64,000 nucleotides of DNA from Undibacter mobilis (GCF_003367195.1 NZ_QRGO01000001.1:1846501-1910500), one strand, 5' to 3'; shown: positions 35,306 to 44,224, counted from the first letter of the stretch. Notes: generated from the letters alone by a model not told the origin. Numbers and translations are program-made.

Positions 35306-37774
35306 ATGGAGTCCTTCTTGCCCCAAAAAGTTCCATCCAGCGCCAAAATCGTCGTTGTTGGCGGTGGCATTATCGGCTGCTCGATCGCATATCACCTCGC
35401 CAAGCTCGGCTTCGAGGACGTCGTGCTGTTGGAGCGCAAGACGTTGACCAGCGGTACGACCTGGCATGCCGCCGGACTCCTGGCTCAGGTTCGTCCGTCC
35501 GAGAACCAGACGCGGCTCCTTGAGTACGCGGCGCAACTTTATAAGAACATCGAGGCCGAAACCGGACAGTCAGCAGGCTTCGTCGGGAAAGGCACGATCT
35601 ACCTTGCGCTCAATGAGGCGCGGTTGCACTTCTTGAAGCAGACCATTGGCTATGCGCACTACCTCGGTGTCTCAGGGGCCAAGATGCTAACGCCACCGGA
35701 GATCGCCGAGCGGTGGCCGCTCCTCAATCTAGATGGAGTTATTGGAGGCAGCTTCCTGCCTTCCACAGGCCAGTTGAACCCGGTCGACGCGACCCAGGCG
35801 TTTTCGAAAGGCGCCCGCATGAGCGGCGCCAGCATCATTGAACATGCGAATGTACAAGATATCATCATCCGCAATGGGGCCGTCGCCGGTGTCGAAACAG
35901 AACACGGGGCGATAGAAGCTCCGATTGTCGTTCTTGCCGGCGGTATGTGGACGCGCGATCTTGTGGCAAAGTACGGAATTAATATTCCGCTCCATGCCGC
36001 CGAGCACTTCTATATTGTTTCGGACCCGATACCGGGTCTTTCGCAAGCCACGCCGACTCTTTTCTGCACCGACGAGCGGGCCTACTACAAAGAAGATGCA
36101 GGCAAGCTTTTAATCGGTACCTTCGAGAAGCACGCCGTTCCGTGGGCGACCGAAGGCATCCCGCCAAACTCCGAGTATGAGACCCTACCCAACGATCTCG
36201 ATCGCTACGCCGAATTCTTGGAAATGGCATCGTGCCGTGTGCCGACGTTGGATAAGGTCGGAATTCGCACCTTCTTTACCGGCCCGGAAAGTTTCACGCC
36301 CGATGGGCGCGAACTGATGGGTGAAACGCCCGAAGTCCGCAATCTCTATGTTTGCGCGGGTTTCAACTCGCATGGCATCATGGCGGCACCCGGATCTGGC
36401 AAGGTCATGGCCGAATGGATTCGGGACCGCAGCCCGCCAATGGCGCTGTCCGGTTACGACGTGACGCGCGTGATGCCATTCCAGCGTGCCCGGCGGTATC
36501 TATTCGAGCGGACCAAGGAGAGCATGGGCTATGTCATGGATATTCCGTGGCCCGGTAAGCTCATGCAAAGCGGGCGCGGTGTTCGCCGTTTCCCGATGCA
36601 TCGGGAGCTCATCGCCGCCGGGGCGGTAGTCGGCGAGCGTTACGGTTGGGAGGCTCCCCTCTGGTACGCTCCAAAAGGCGGACAATTCAGCTACAAGCTC
36701 GGCCGGCAGGATTGGCACGCGCAGGTCCAGGAGGAGTGCCTTGCGACGCGGGATTCGGTCGTGCTCTATGACCAGTCCAACTACTCCCGATTTCTCGTGC
36801 AAGGCAGAGACGCGTGTCGCGCGCTCAACTATCTTTGTGCCAATGACGTCGACGTCGAGCCGGGTAGAGTCGTCTACTCCCAATGGCTTAACGAGCGGGG
36901 AGGGATTGAGGCCGATATAACGGCGACCCGACTTGCTGCTGATAGATATATCCTGACCTCGGCGCCACCGTCGATGGTCCGCGATGTCTACTGGTTCCGA
37001 AAGCATGTTCCATCCGAATGGAACGTGACCATCGCGGATGTAACGGCTGGCTATGCCATGTTCGGTATCATGGGGCCGAAGAGCCGGGAGATGCTGCAGC
37101 AACTGACAGATGCCGATCTGTCGAACGAGGCGTTCCCATTCGCCACCAGCCGCGAGATCGATCTTGGCTTCGCCATCGTTCGTGCGACACGCCTCACTTA
37201 TGTTGGCGAGTTGGGCTACGAACTGTTGGTCAGCGCGGACATGGCTGCTTACGTGTACGAGACCTTGGTCCAGGCGGGTGCCGCTTACGACATGCGCCAC
37301 GCAGGCTCATACGCGTTGGGTGCCTGCCGTCTCGAGCGTGCATATCGGCACTTTGGCCATGATATCACAGAAGACTATTCGCCGATCGAGGCGGGCCTGT
37401 CTTTTGCAGTCGCCTGGCAAAAGCCCGGTGATTTCCTGGGACGGAAGTCTCTTGAGATGCGGCGCGGTCGCGGGGCGCCTCAACGGCGGCTGGTAACGGT
37501 GCAGATTGAGGATAAATCGGAAGATGCGCCGATCCTGGCTCATAATGAGGTGATCTGGCGTAACGGCGAGCGGGTTGGTTACATTACGTCAGGCGGTTGG
37601 GGCTTTCGCGTCAGCGCGTCGCTTGGAATGGGCTACGTCAAGAACCCTTCGGGTGTTAGTCTCGCCTGGATCGAGAGCGGCAAGTATGAAATCGAGGCCG
37701 CGTTGCGCAAGTATCCGGCAAAAGTCCAGCTCAAGCCATTTTACGATCCGAATGGCGACCGTATCAAAATGTAG
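35306..37774 (+). CDS. FAD-dependent oxidoreductase fused to GcvT (dimethylglycine/sarcosine dehydrogenase-like)
   Basis: An 822-residue two-part enzyme. The N-terminal DAO domain has GGGIIGCSIAYHLAKLG for FAD and His54 in SGTTWHAAGL, the position of covalent FAD in dimethylglycine and sarcosine dehydrogenases. An FAO_M-like linker follows (about 375-430). The C-terminal GcvT domain (about 435-720) and GcvT_C barrel (about 730-815) would pass a one-carbon unit to tetrahydrofolate. It suggests oxidation of an N-methyl amine. Length is normal for the family. The upstream TPP gene is probably in the same operon, and a terminator follows the stop. Confidence 0.92.
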   Translation: MESFLPQKVPSSAKIVVVGGGIIGCSIAYHLAKLGFEDVVLLERKTLTSGTTWHAAGLLAQVRPSENQTRLLEYAAQLYKNIEAETGQSAGFVGKGTIYLALNEARLHFLKQTIGYAHYLGVSGAKMLTPPEIAERWPLLNLDGVIGGSFLPSTGQLNPVDATQAFSKGARMSGASIIEHANVQDIIIRNGAVAGVETEHGAIEAPIVVLAGGMWTRDLVAKYGINIPLHAAEHFYIVSDPIPGLSQATPTLFCTDERAYYKEDAGKLLIGTFEKHAVPWATEGIPPNSEYETLPNDLDRYAEFLEMASCRVPTLDKVGIRTFFTGPESFTPDGRELMGETPEVRNLYVCAGFNSHGIMAAPGSGKVMAEWIRDRSPPMALSGYDVTRVMPFQRARRYLFERTKESMGYVMDIPWPGKLMQSGRGVRRFPMHRELIAAGAVVGERYGWEAPLWYAPKGGQFSYKLGRQDWHAQVQEECLATRDSVVLYDQSNYSRFLVQGRDACRALNYLCANDVDVEPGRVVYSQWLNERGGIEADITATRLAADRYILTSAPPSMVRDVYWFRKHVPSEWNVTIADVTAGYAMFGIMGPKSREMLQQLTDADLSNEAFPFATSREIDLGFAIVRATRLTYVGELGYELLVSADMAAYVYETLVQAGAAYDMRHAGSYALGACRLERAYRHFGHDITEDYSPIEAGLSFAVAWQKPGDFLGRKSLEMRRGRGAPQRRLVTVQIEDKSEDAPILAHNEVIWRNGERVGYITSGGWGFRVSASLGMGYVKNPSGVSLAWIESGKYEIEAALRKYPAKVQLKPFYDPNGDRIKM

Positions 37775-37788
37775 CTTCGAAATATAAA

Positions 37789-37821
37789 GAAAGGGGCGAT
37801 GGTCTCGCCCCTTTCTTTTCT
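37789..37821. terminator. Bidirectional intrinsic terminator
   Basis: GAAAGGGGCGA and TCGCCCCTTTC form an 11-bp stem with a 5-base loop. TTTTCTT follows on the plus strand and TTTATATTT on the minus strand. It separates the convergent FAD/GcvT and binding-protein genes. Confidence 0.88.
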
Positions 37822-37830
37822 TGACGGTCT

Positions 37831-38805
37831 TTATTTCTTGGTCGTGTAGACGATATCGATTGCGTTCTTGATTTCATCGGGCGTGAACGGCTTCGCGATG
37901 AATTTTCCGTCCACCGCCAGCTTCATGACCTCATCCAGCTTGCTGATTTCTCCGAACGCCAGAGCATCGCGCTTGTAGAATTCGAGCGCCTTTTGGGCAA
38001 TGCCGGCATCAATCTTGTTAAGTGCGGCATACATCTTCGCCGATTCCGCCTTATTCGCGTAGGCCCAGTCGATGCAACGGTCGAGAACCTGCATGAATTT
38101 AACAGCCGTCGCGCGGCGGTTCTTCACGAACTCATCGCTAGCGATGACAACTCGCCCGGTGAGCGCCTTTAGTGATTGGACATCGTCTCCTGCGAAAACA
38201 ACGCGCACAATCCCTTTCTGAACCTGGTCGAGGACTGACGGTGGGACCGAATAGCCGACGTCAATCTGCTTGGTCATCGTCATCGTAAAAGTGGCATCCA
38301 TGCCGCCCGTGGCCACAGGCTTGAAGTCGATTTTGCGTTCGGCCTTCAGGGCCAGCAGGATCGCTTCTCCGGCGCCGCCGGGACGAGGAAAGGCGACGCT
38401 CTTGCCGGCGAGATCGGCGATCGACTTGATCGGGCTGTCAGCTGGAACATAGAAGAATGTATCATTCTGCCCCAAGAACTCGGAACTGATAATCTTGATT
38501 TTTGTGCCTTGAGCGATTGCAGCGAGCACAGCGTTTGTTCCAGGGGAAAAACCGATGTCCATTCCGCCCGCGACGACGGCCTGTACATTCTCCGACCCGC
38601 CACGGGTTGAGAGTACCTCAACGTCCAGCCCCGCTTTGGCGAATTCTCCCCGATCCTTGCAGAACGTCGGCTGGGAAGTATCCCAGAGGCCGAGAAAGGT
38701 CGTCGCAACCTTGACCTTCTCCATAGGCTGAGCGGTGGCAACGACTGGGCAGACAACTAGAGCGCCCAGTAACACTGTTCGAGCATACTGCATATTCAGT
38801 CGCAT
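37831..38805 (-). CDS. ABC transporter substrate-binding protein, paralogue of the one at 10129
   Basis: A 324-residue NMT1/SsuA-like receptor with a GGAGGG ribosome site. Residues 1-25 form a signal peptide ending ATAQP. The mature start MEKVKVATTFLGLWDTSQPTFCK and the STRGGSENVQ, DIGFSPGTNAVLAA, SSEFLGQND, FFYVPADSP and YTTKK-end blocks match the protein at 10129 closely. It lies 51 bases downstream of the dehydrogenase gene, probably in one operon. No permease or ATPase is in the island, so it must share a transporter encoded elsewhere. Confidence 0.9.
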   Translation of the reverse strand: MRLNMQYARTVLLGALVVCPVVATAQPMEKVKVATTFLGLWDTSQPTFCKDRGEFAKAGLDVEVLSTRGGSENVQAVVAGGMDIGFSPGTNAVLAAIAQGTKIKIISSEFLGQNDTFFYVPADSPIKSIADLAGKSVAFPRPGGAGEAILLALKAERKIDFKPVATGGMDATFTMTMTKQIDVGYSVPPSVLDQVQKGIVRVVFAGDDVQSLKALTGRVVIASDEFVKNRRATAVKFMQVLDRCIDWAYANKAESAKMYAALNKIDAGIAQKALEFYKRDALAFGEISKLDEVMKLAVDGKFIAKPFTPDEIKNAIDIVYTTKK

Positions 38806-38856
38806 CTGCGAACCCTCCGTATGAGTTAGACGACGTCTTTCTCTTTCAGTCTCTCG

Positions 38857-39942
38857 TCAGAGCATCACTTGGGCCGGGCCTATTGATCCGTATTTGGCCT
38901 TGTTGCCGGTGATTTCGATAGCGTCAGGCACCTTGTCGAGCCCGTGAAGAATGTGGGTTACGGTTGGCTCGATTTGAACGCGTTTGGTGGCGACCAGATC
39001 GATCGCGTACTCAATCATGCGTGGCGATGGGCTGCGCTGGCCGATCACATGTAAGCCCTTCTTATCGATCGGACCGATCGGTATCGTGGAACCGACAGGC
39101 AAGTGGCCGAATTCTGCTATACGCCCTTCGTTGCGGAGCATGTGAAGCCCCTGAACAAAAGCATCGGTACCTGCGTGACCCTGATCTTTACTGCCGCCGG
39201 CGCATTCGAGCACGACGTCGCAACCCAATCCCTTGGTAATATCCATCACGGCCTCCACGACGTCGGTTTTTGTCGTGTTGATGGTATGGGTTGCGCCAAG
39301 GTGCTTTGACATTTCCAGCACGGGATCACGGCGCGCGATGGCGATGACTTTACCGGCGCCCGTGACGGCGGCAATCTGAGTACAGAAGATTCCCATCGGT
39401 CCTTGGCCGATCACGACCACCGTGTCGCCCATCTCGATGCCGACGGCTTCCATACGACCCGCCACCGACACAAGGGGCTGGAGTGCACAAGCCTCCTTAT
39501 CTGTAATCTCAGATGGCAGCGGCGCGATGGTGCTCGCAGGGATTGGAAAGTACTCTGCGAGGCAGCCCGGCGTGTCTTCGGACACATTGATGACTGACCG
39601 GCAAAGATGCGACATTCCTGCCTTACAGTACTTGCAGGTGCCACAGGGTACACCGCGGTGATAGAAGACGCGGTCGCCAAGCTTTACGTTGGTCACGCCA
39701 GCCCCAACTTCGACGACCTCTGCGCAGAACTCATGTCCCCAGAGCTGAATGGGCGCGCGCTTCGCAAGCATATTCTTGAGATTTTCGTGCGATGGTACCG
39801 GTAGCCCGCGAAACTCAGCAATTTCCGTTACCGACAATTCGAGATTACGTACCTTACAGACCACCCAGCCGGGTTCGGCATGGGGCATGGGCACGTCTTC
39901 GAGGCGCATATCGTTGAAGCCGTAAGTAAGCCAAGCCTTCAT
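38857..39942 (-). CDS. Zinc-type medium-chain dehydrogenase, catalytic zinc Cys absent
   Basis: A 361-residue MDR-family protein. The GHE motif (WGHEFCAEVVEVG), the structural-zinc loop CGTCKYCKAGMSHLC and the NAD-binding VVVIGQGPMG motif are present. Where the usual first catalytic zinc ligand appears (GICGTD in relatives), this protein has LELSVTE, without a cysteine. The enzyme may therefore bind zinc differently or have another chemistry. It is the first gene of the leftward island operon, about 100 bases from the operator at 40046. Confidence 0.85.
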   Translation of the reverse strand: MKAWLTYGFNDMRLEDVPMPHAEPGWVVCKVRNLELSVTEIAEFRGLPVPSHENLKNMLAKRAPIQLWGHEFCAEVVEVGAGVTNVKLGDRVFYHRGVPCGTCKYCKAGMSHLCRSVINVSEDTPGCLAEYFPIPASTIAPLPSEITDKEACALQPLVSVAGRMEAVGIEMGDTVVVIGQGPMGIFCTQIAAVTGAGKVIAIARRDPVLEMSKHLGATHTINTTKTDVVEAVMDITKGLGCDVVLECAGGSKDQGHAGTDAFVQGLHMLRNEGRIAEFGHLPVGSTIPIGPIDKKGLHVIGQRSPSPRMIEYAIDLVATKRVQIEPTVTHILHGLDKVPDAIEITGNKAKYGSIGPAQVML

Positions 39943-40045
39943 GAATGCACCCGCAGTCTACTGTGACGCGGATCATTGTATTCAGCATCCGAAATGGCCG
40001 TCGATGTCGAACAACCAAATGTATCTCGGGTTCGTCCAAGAACTT

Positions 40046-40060
40046 GTTTAGCTACTAAAC
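40046..40060. promoter_or_regulatory. Perfect palindrome GTTTAG-CTA-CTAAAC, likely operator
   Basis: The 15-base palindrome is extended by AACTT on the left and TAAGTT on the right, and a further CTAAAC half-site lies at 40075-40080. It sits 104 bases upstream of the dehydrogenase start codon on the minus strand, within the island, and is a plausible MarR site. Confidence 0.55.
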
Positions 40061-40348
40061 TAAGTTGGACATCGCTAAACTAGAGAGCGAAGCGAGACAC
40101 AACGAGGGCGTCAGGGTCGGGCTGGCGCGGCGAAGCGGTTCGGGGGCACCAAGCATCAGACACGATGCTTTGGACCCGCCTGCCGTCAACTTGCTAATCA
40201 GCCGGAGACAAGGCCTTTTTCGCTGGCTGTCCGGCTAGGCCGCGCCCCCAGGATAACCACAGCCGTGAACGAACGCGAACAAATGTGGTCGGACGCGACG
40301 ATAACTAGCAGATTTGATTGAGTCTCCCGGGGAGATAGCCGCTCATAT

Positions 40349-40387
40349 GGTCTGGTTGCAGGTTCGAGTCCTGCCGGGCCCACCAGA
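40349..40387. repeat. Right copy of the tRNA 3'-end direct repeat (attR-like)
   Basis: Identical over 39 bases to 32242-32280. Just upstream, CCGCTCATA also matches the tRNA anticodon loop with a one-base deletion and a substitution, so the similarity runs to about 49 bases. The 5' half of the tRNA is missing. Confidence 0.85.
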
Positions 40388-40574
40388 ACTTTCAAAGTCT
40401 CGGCGTGGGTGTGGCCGGGGAGCGCGAAGTGGGCCCCGATATCAATGGATCGAAGCTGCGGCCCCTTGGAATGCGCTCCGATCTTCAACCGATGTGCGCC
40501 ACGGCGCATCAAGCATTCTCCGCTGCGCCCTCTCGCAGAGAGAAGGCGCAGCGAAGACGTGACGGCAAATAAAA

Positions 40575-41372
40575 TCAGTACGATTTCGACTGGGTGGCGG
40601 GGGCCGCCTCCGTCGTGTGTTTGAGGTCCTTGAGATACGCGTTGCCCGCCATCGCCATAAAGCGGAATTCGCTCAGAAAGGCGAAGAACTGATAGCCGAG
40701 CGCTTCCATCTCGCGGGTGTATTCGACCGATCCCGTGTGGATGCCCGGCACGACATTGTATTTTTTGGCGGTCTCCGCGATTTTCTTGATGGCGTCATAG
40801 ACCTTCGGAAACTTCGGATCGAAGCCCGGCGAATGGCCCATCGACACCGACAGATCGGAGGGGCCGACGAAAATGGCGTCCAGGCCCGGCGTCGACATGA
40901 TTTCGTCGAGATTGCGAACGGCTTCCTCCGTTTCGATCATCGCCATCGCGATAACGGTGTCATTGGCGTGAGTGGCGTAGTCGGGGCCGCCATACATGGT
41001 GGCGCGGACCGGGCCCATGCTGCGCTGACCGACCGGCGCGTAGCGGCAGCTGCGCACGAACAGTTCGCACTGCTCACGCGTGTTCACCATCGGACAAATG
41101 ATGCCATAGGCGCCCGCGTCGAGCATCTTGCCGATGATGCCGGATTCCAGCGAGGGGACGCGAACGAACGGCACGGAATCGCTGACGGAGATGGCCTGCA
41201 ACATCGGCACCGCGTCGGTGTAATCGACCAGACCGTGCTGCATGTCGATCGTGACCGAGTCCCAGCCCTGGCGCGCGATAAGCTCCGCCGAAATGGAGGA
41301 AGGGATCATCAGCCAGCCATTATAGACATTCTTGCCTTGCTTCCACATGGACCGGACGTTGTTCGGGCGCAT
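40575..41372 (-). CDS. HpcH/HpaI-type aldolase
   Basis: A 265-residue class II aldolase of the HpaI/2-keto-3-deoxy-rhamnonate group. TIDMQHG with the catalytic His, a YGIICPMVNT strand, the metal-binding Glu in AMIETEEAVRNLDEI and IFVGPSDLSVSMG are all in place. Such enzymes split 4-hydroxy-2-oxo acids into pyruvate (or oxaloacetate-like) and an aldehyde. It is the last gene of the hydroxyproline-type operon; cleavage of a 4-hydroxy-2-oxoglutarate-like compound would fit, but is inference. Confidence 0.9.
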   Translation of the reverse strand: MRPNNVRSMWKQGKNVYNGWLMIPSSISAELIARQGWDSVTIDMQHGLVDYTDAVPMLQAISVSDSVPFVRVPSLESGIIGKMLDAGAYGIICPMVNTREQCELFVRSCRYAPVGQRSMGPVRATMYGGPDYATHANDTVIAMAMIETEEAVRNLDEIMSTPGLDAIFVGPSDLSVSMGHSPGFDPKFPKVYDAIKKIAETAKKYNVVPGIHTGSVEYTREMEALGYQFFAFLSEFRFMAMAGNAYLKDLKHTTEAAPATQSKSY

Positions 41373-41462
41373 TGTTTGGTTCTCCTGACTTTGACGATGG
41401 GATGTCGCGATGGACGATCCAGAAAAGGGGTGGTGTCGGGGCGCGGCTGGCGCCCGTACGGT

Positions 41463-42899
41463 TCACATGAAGATTTCGGAAATCGATTTGACGCGCTGGA
41501 AGGCCTCGAGTCCCTCAATGCCACTTTCGGAGCCGTAGCCGGATTCGTTGACGCCGCCGAAGGGCGTCTCCGGAGTGGAAATCGACGTGTTGTTGACGCC
41601 GACGAGGCCGGCGTCGAGTGCGAGTTCGGTCTTCTGGGCCAGCGCGCCGCTCTGCGTGAAGACGAATGAGGCGAGACCATAGGGCGTCGAATTGGCACGC
41701 GCGATCACGTCATCGAAGTCTTCAAAGGACTGGAAAGATGCGATCGGTCCAAATGGCTCCTCGGTGAGGATGCGGGCCGTGTCCGGCACGTCGGCAAGCA
41801 CGGTCGGCGCGTAGAAATATCCTTTGCCTTCGATGCGCTTGCCGCCGAGCAGCAGGCGCGCGCCCTTGCCGACTGCGTCGTCGACCAGGCCCTGCATGGC
41901 GTCGAGCCGGCGCGGCGCGATCATCGGGCCCATCTGGGTATCGGCGGCAAGGCCGTTACCGATCGTCAGTTTGCCTGCCACGTCACTGAAGCGCTTCACG
42001 AAGGTTTCGTAGATCGAGACGTGTACGTAGAAGCGCGTCGGCGACGTGCAGACCTGTCCGGCATTGCGGAATTTCGCCGCCACCAGCGTGGCGACCGATT
42101 TCTCGATGTCGGCGTCGGCGTGAACGATGACCGGCGCGTGGCCGCCCAATTCCATTGTGCAGCGCTTCAGCGTCTGCGCGGCGCGCACCTGCAGCAGCTT
42201 GCCGACTGCGGTCGAACCCGTCAGCGATACTTTCTTCGGGATCGGCGAGGCGAGCAGGTGCAACGACACCTCATCCGGCACGCCGAACACGAGATTGATC
42301 ACGCCGGCCGGCGTGCCGGCTTTTTCGAAACAGCGCGCGAAAGCGACAGCCGTGCCGGGCGTTTCTTCGGCGGTCTTCAGGATGATCGAGCAGCCGGCGC
42401 CGAGTGCGCCCGCCATCTTGCGGATGACATTGGACGCGGGGAAATTCCACGCGGCGAAGGCGGCGACGACGCCCACCGGCTCCTTGAGCACGATCTGGCG
42501 CTGATTGGGAAGACGGCCGGGAACGACGCGGCCATAGGCGCGCTTGCCTTCCTCGGCATACCAGCGCGTTGCCTCGACGGAAAACAGGATTTCGCCCCGC
42601 GCCTCGGCCAGCGGTTTGCCGTTCTCCATCGTCAGGATGCGGGCAATGCGCTCGACATCGGCCTCGATCAGGTCGGCCGCCTTCATGATGATCTTGTAAC
42701 GCTCGTGTGGCGTCATCGCTTTCCAGACCTTGAAGCCTCGGTCGGCAGCGGCCAGTGCGCGGTCAAGGTCAGCCTTGCTGGCGTGCGGCACGCGGCCGAT
42801 TTCTTCGCCGGTGGCCGGGTTGAGTAGGGCTTCGGACTTGCCTTCACTTCCATCGCACCACTGGCCGTCGATCAGCAGTGCAATCTTCTCGTCGTACAT
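41463..42899 (-). CDS. NAD(P)-dependent aldehyde dehydrogenase (succinate-/alpha-ketoglutarate-semialdehyde type)
   Basis: A 478-residue aldehyde dehydrogenase. The catalytic Cys284 is in AGQVCTSPTRFYV, Glu250 in TMELGGHAPVIV, and the WNFP and LTGST NAD-binding motifs are present. The closest look is to the succinate-semialdehyde dehydrogenase group, which includes the alpha-ketoglutarate-semialdehyde dehydrogenase of hydroxyproline degradation. The start at 42899 drops 12 upstream residues that lack family likeness. It is in line with the FAD oxidase and the epimerase. Confidence 0.93.
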   Translation of the reverse strand: MYDEKIALLIDGQWCDGSEGKSEALLNPATGEEIGRVPHASKADLDRALAAADRGFKVWKAMTPHERYKIIMKAADLIEADVERIARILTMENGKPLAEARGEILFSVEATRWYAEEGKRAYGRVVPGRLPNQRQIVLKEPVGVVAAFAAWNFPASNVIRKMAGALGAGCSIILKTAEETPGTAVAFARCFEKAGTPAGVINLVFGVPDEVSLHLLASPIPKKVSLTGSTAVGKLLQVRAAQTLKRCTMELGGHAPVIVHADADIEKSVATLVAAKFRNAGQVCTSPTRFYVHVSIYETFVKRFSDVAGKLTIGNGLAADTQMGPMIAPRRLDAMQGLVDDAVGKGARLLLGGKRIEGKGYFYAPTVLADVPDTARILTEEPFGPIASFQSFEDFDDVIARANSTPYGLASFVFTQSGALAQKTELALDAGLVGVNNTSISTPETPFGGVNESGYGSESGIEGLEAFQRVKSISEIFM

Positions 42900-42937
42900 T
42901 CCAGAACTCTCCAGTCGCAAATGATTCCCGCGCACGT

Positions 42938-44224
42938 TCAGAACCGTGTTGAGCGGTAGGGTGAAAGATCAATCGTTGTCGGTCGATCGGCCGCGATCTC
43001 GGCGACCAGCTTGCCGGTAACCGATGCGCCGATCAGGCCCTGATGGCCGTGACCGAAAGCGAAAATGACGTTGTTGTGGCGCGGCGCCCGCTCGATGACG
43101 GGAATGCTATCGGGCGTGCCCGGACGGTTGCCCATCCAGCGCTTCACCGAGGAGACATCGAGCCCGGGAAACATATGTTGTCCCTGCCGGACGAGCAGAT
43201 CGGCGCGCTTCCAGAACGGCCCGGTGCCCGGCCGGGCGAATTCGACCGTGCCGGACAGGCGCAGGCCGTCTTCCATCGGCGCCGCGACGAATTTGCGCGA
43301 GGCGGAATTGGTCTGCACGCGCAAACCAGTCCGCGCACTTTCGACCATCACATGGTAGCCGCGCTCGGAAATCAGCGGCACCGTCGTGCCAACCTGCCGC
43401 GCCAGCGGGCCTGAGAAGGCGCCGGCCGCGATGACGAACTGGTCGGCCTGCACGGCCCCGTTCTCGGTAATGACCGCGGTCGGGCCGTTGGGCCCGAAGA
43501 CGAAACCCTTGGCACGGGTGCGGTTGAGTTTGGCGCCTTTGCTGGCGGCCAGTCGCCACAGGTTGGCGACCAGCCGCCCGGGGTTTGGACATTGCCCCTG
43601 TTCGGGCAGGAAGACGCCGGCCTTGTAGGCAGGCCCCAGCGCCGGCTCGAGTTCGTGGATCTGACGGTCGTCGAGAATTTCAACTTTCACACCGCGGGCT
43701 CGGCGCATGGCGATCGACAGCTTGGACTTGGATGGTCCGGTGGGGTCTTCGTAGACGATGAGCTGCCCGTGGTAGCGGATGAGGTCTTCGCAGCCGGCCT
43801 GCTTGATGAGGGGGTTGTAGAAATCAAAGGTATGTCGGTTGAGCGCAATCATCGCGTCGGAAATGCGTTCGACACGGCGGTGGCGGCTCGACCAAAGAAA
43901 GCGGATCAGCCACGGCAACGCATGCGGCAGGTCGAGGATGCGCAGGCTCACCGGGCCTTCGGGGTCGAGCAAGATGCCGGGGAGTTCAGCGATGAGACCC
44001 GGCATGGCGTTCGGAATGCACGAACCGGGGGAGAGGCCGCCGGCATTGCCGTAGGAACACTGATCGGGGCCGCCCGGCTCGACGGTGTCGATGACTTCGA
44101 CCTCGAAGCCGGCATCGAGCAGATAGTTGGCGCAGCAGGTGCCAACGGCACCGGCGCCGATGATGGCGACGCGCCGTCCCCTGGCCGGCGATGCAACATC
44201 CGAGATGGAAACGGCCTCGCTCAT
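42938..44224 (-). CDS. FAD-dependent D-amino-acid dehydrogenase-like oxidase (DadA/HypO type)
   Basis: A 428-residue DAO-family protein. The FAD motif is VAIIGAGAVGTCCANYLLDAGFEVEVID, followed by the DadA-type QCSYGNAGGLSPGSC segment, and the C-terminal HGHQGLIGASVTGKLVAEI motif closes the FAD site. In a cluster with a hydroxyproline 2-epimerase, the natural reading is a cis-4-hydroxy-D-proline dehydrogenase that makes pyrroline-4-hydroxy-2-carboxylate. The gene starts 13 bases after the ATPase stop, so they are cotranscribed. Confidence 0.9.
   Translation of the reverse strand: MSEAVSISDVASPARGRRVAIIGAGAVGTCCANYLLDAGFEVEVIDTVEPGGPDQCSYGNAGGLSPGSCIPNAMPGLIAELPGILLDPEGPVSLRILDLPHALPWLIRFLWSSRHRRVERISDAMIALNRHTFDFYNPLIKQAGCEDLIRYHGQLIVYEDPTGPSKSKLSIAMRRARGVKVEILDDRQIHELEPALGPAYKAGVFLPEQGQCPNPGRLVANLWRLAASKGAKLNRTRAKGFVFGPNGPTAVITENGAVQADQFVIAAGAFSGPLARQVGTTVPLISERGYHVMVESARTGLRVQTNSASRKFVAAPMEDGLRLSGTVEFARPGTGPFWKRADLLVRQGQHMFPGLDVSSVKRWMGNRPGTPDSIPVIERAPRHNNVIFAFGHGHQGLIGASVTGKLVAEIAADRPTTIDLSPYRSTRF

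Larger units (their letters stand above)
32281..40387. mobile_element. Putative integrase-less genomic island at a tRNA gene
   Basis: The 8.1-kb stretch lies between an intact tRNA and an exact 39-base duplicate of its 3' end, the footprint of tyrosine-integrase elements. It carries a MarR regulator, a TPP enzyme, an FAD/GcvT oxidoreductase, a binding protein and a dehydrogenase. Composition is more mixed and less GC-biased than in the core genes. No integrase, excisionase or transfer gene is present, so it is either a remnant or a cargo segment that was moved by a helper elsewhere. A larger tandem island continuing to the right is also possible. Confidence 0.65.
39943..40574. other. Island right end and junction, no gene seen
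   Basis: The 632 bases hold the 40046 operator, a small hairpin AAGCATC-AGACAC-GATGCTT (40151-40170), the duplicated tRNA 3' end (40349-40387) and a CTGCGCC...GGCGCAG hairpin near 40525-40555. No protein-like frame is visible. Confidence 0.7.

Noticed and set aside
40151..40170. Hairpin AAGCATC-AGACAC-GATGCTT as a terminator
   Set aside because: No T-run follows on either strand and no gene ends here.
40320..40387. A second complete tRNA gene at the right end of the island
   Set aside because: Only the 3' part is present; the acceptor 5' strand and D arm are missing, so it is a duplicate fragment, not a gene.
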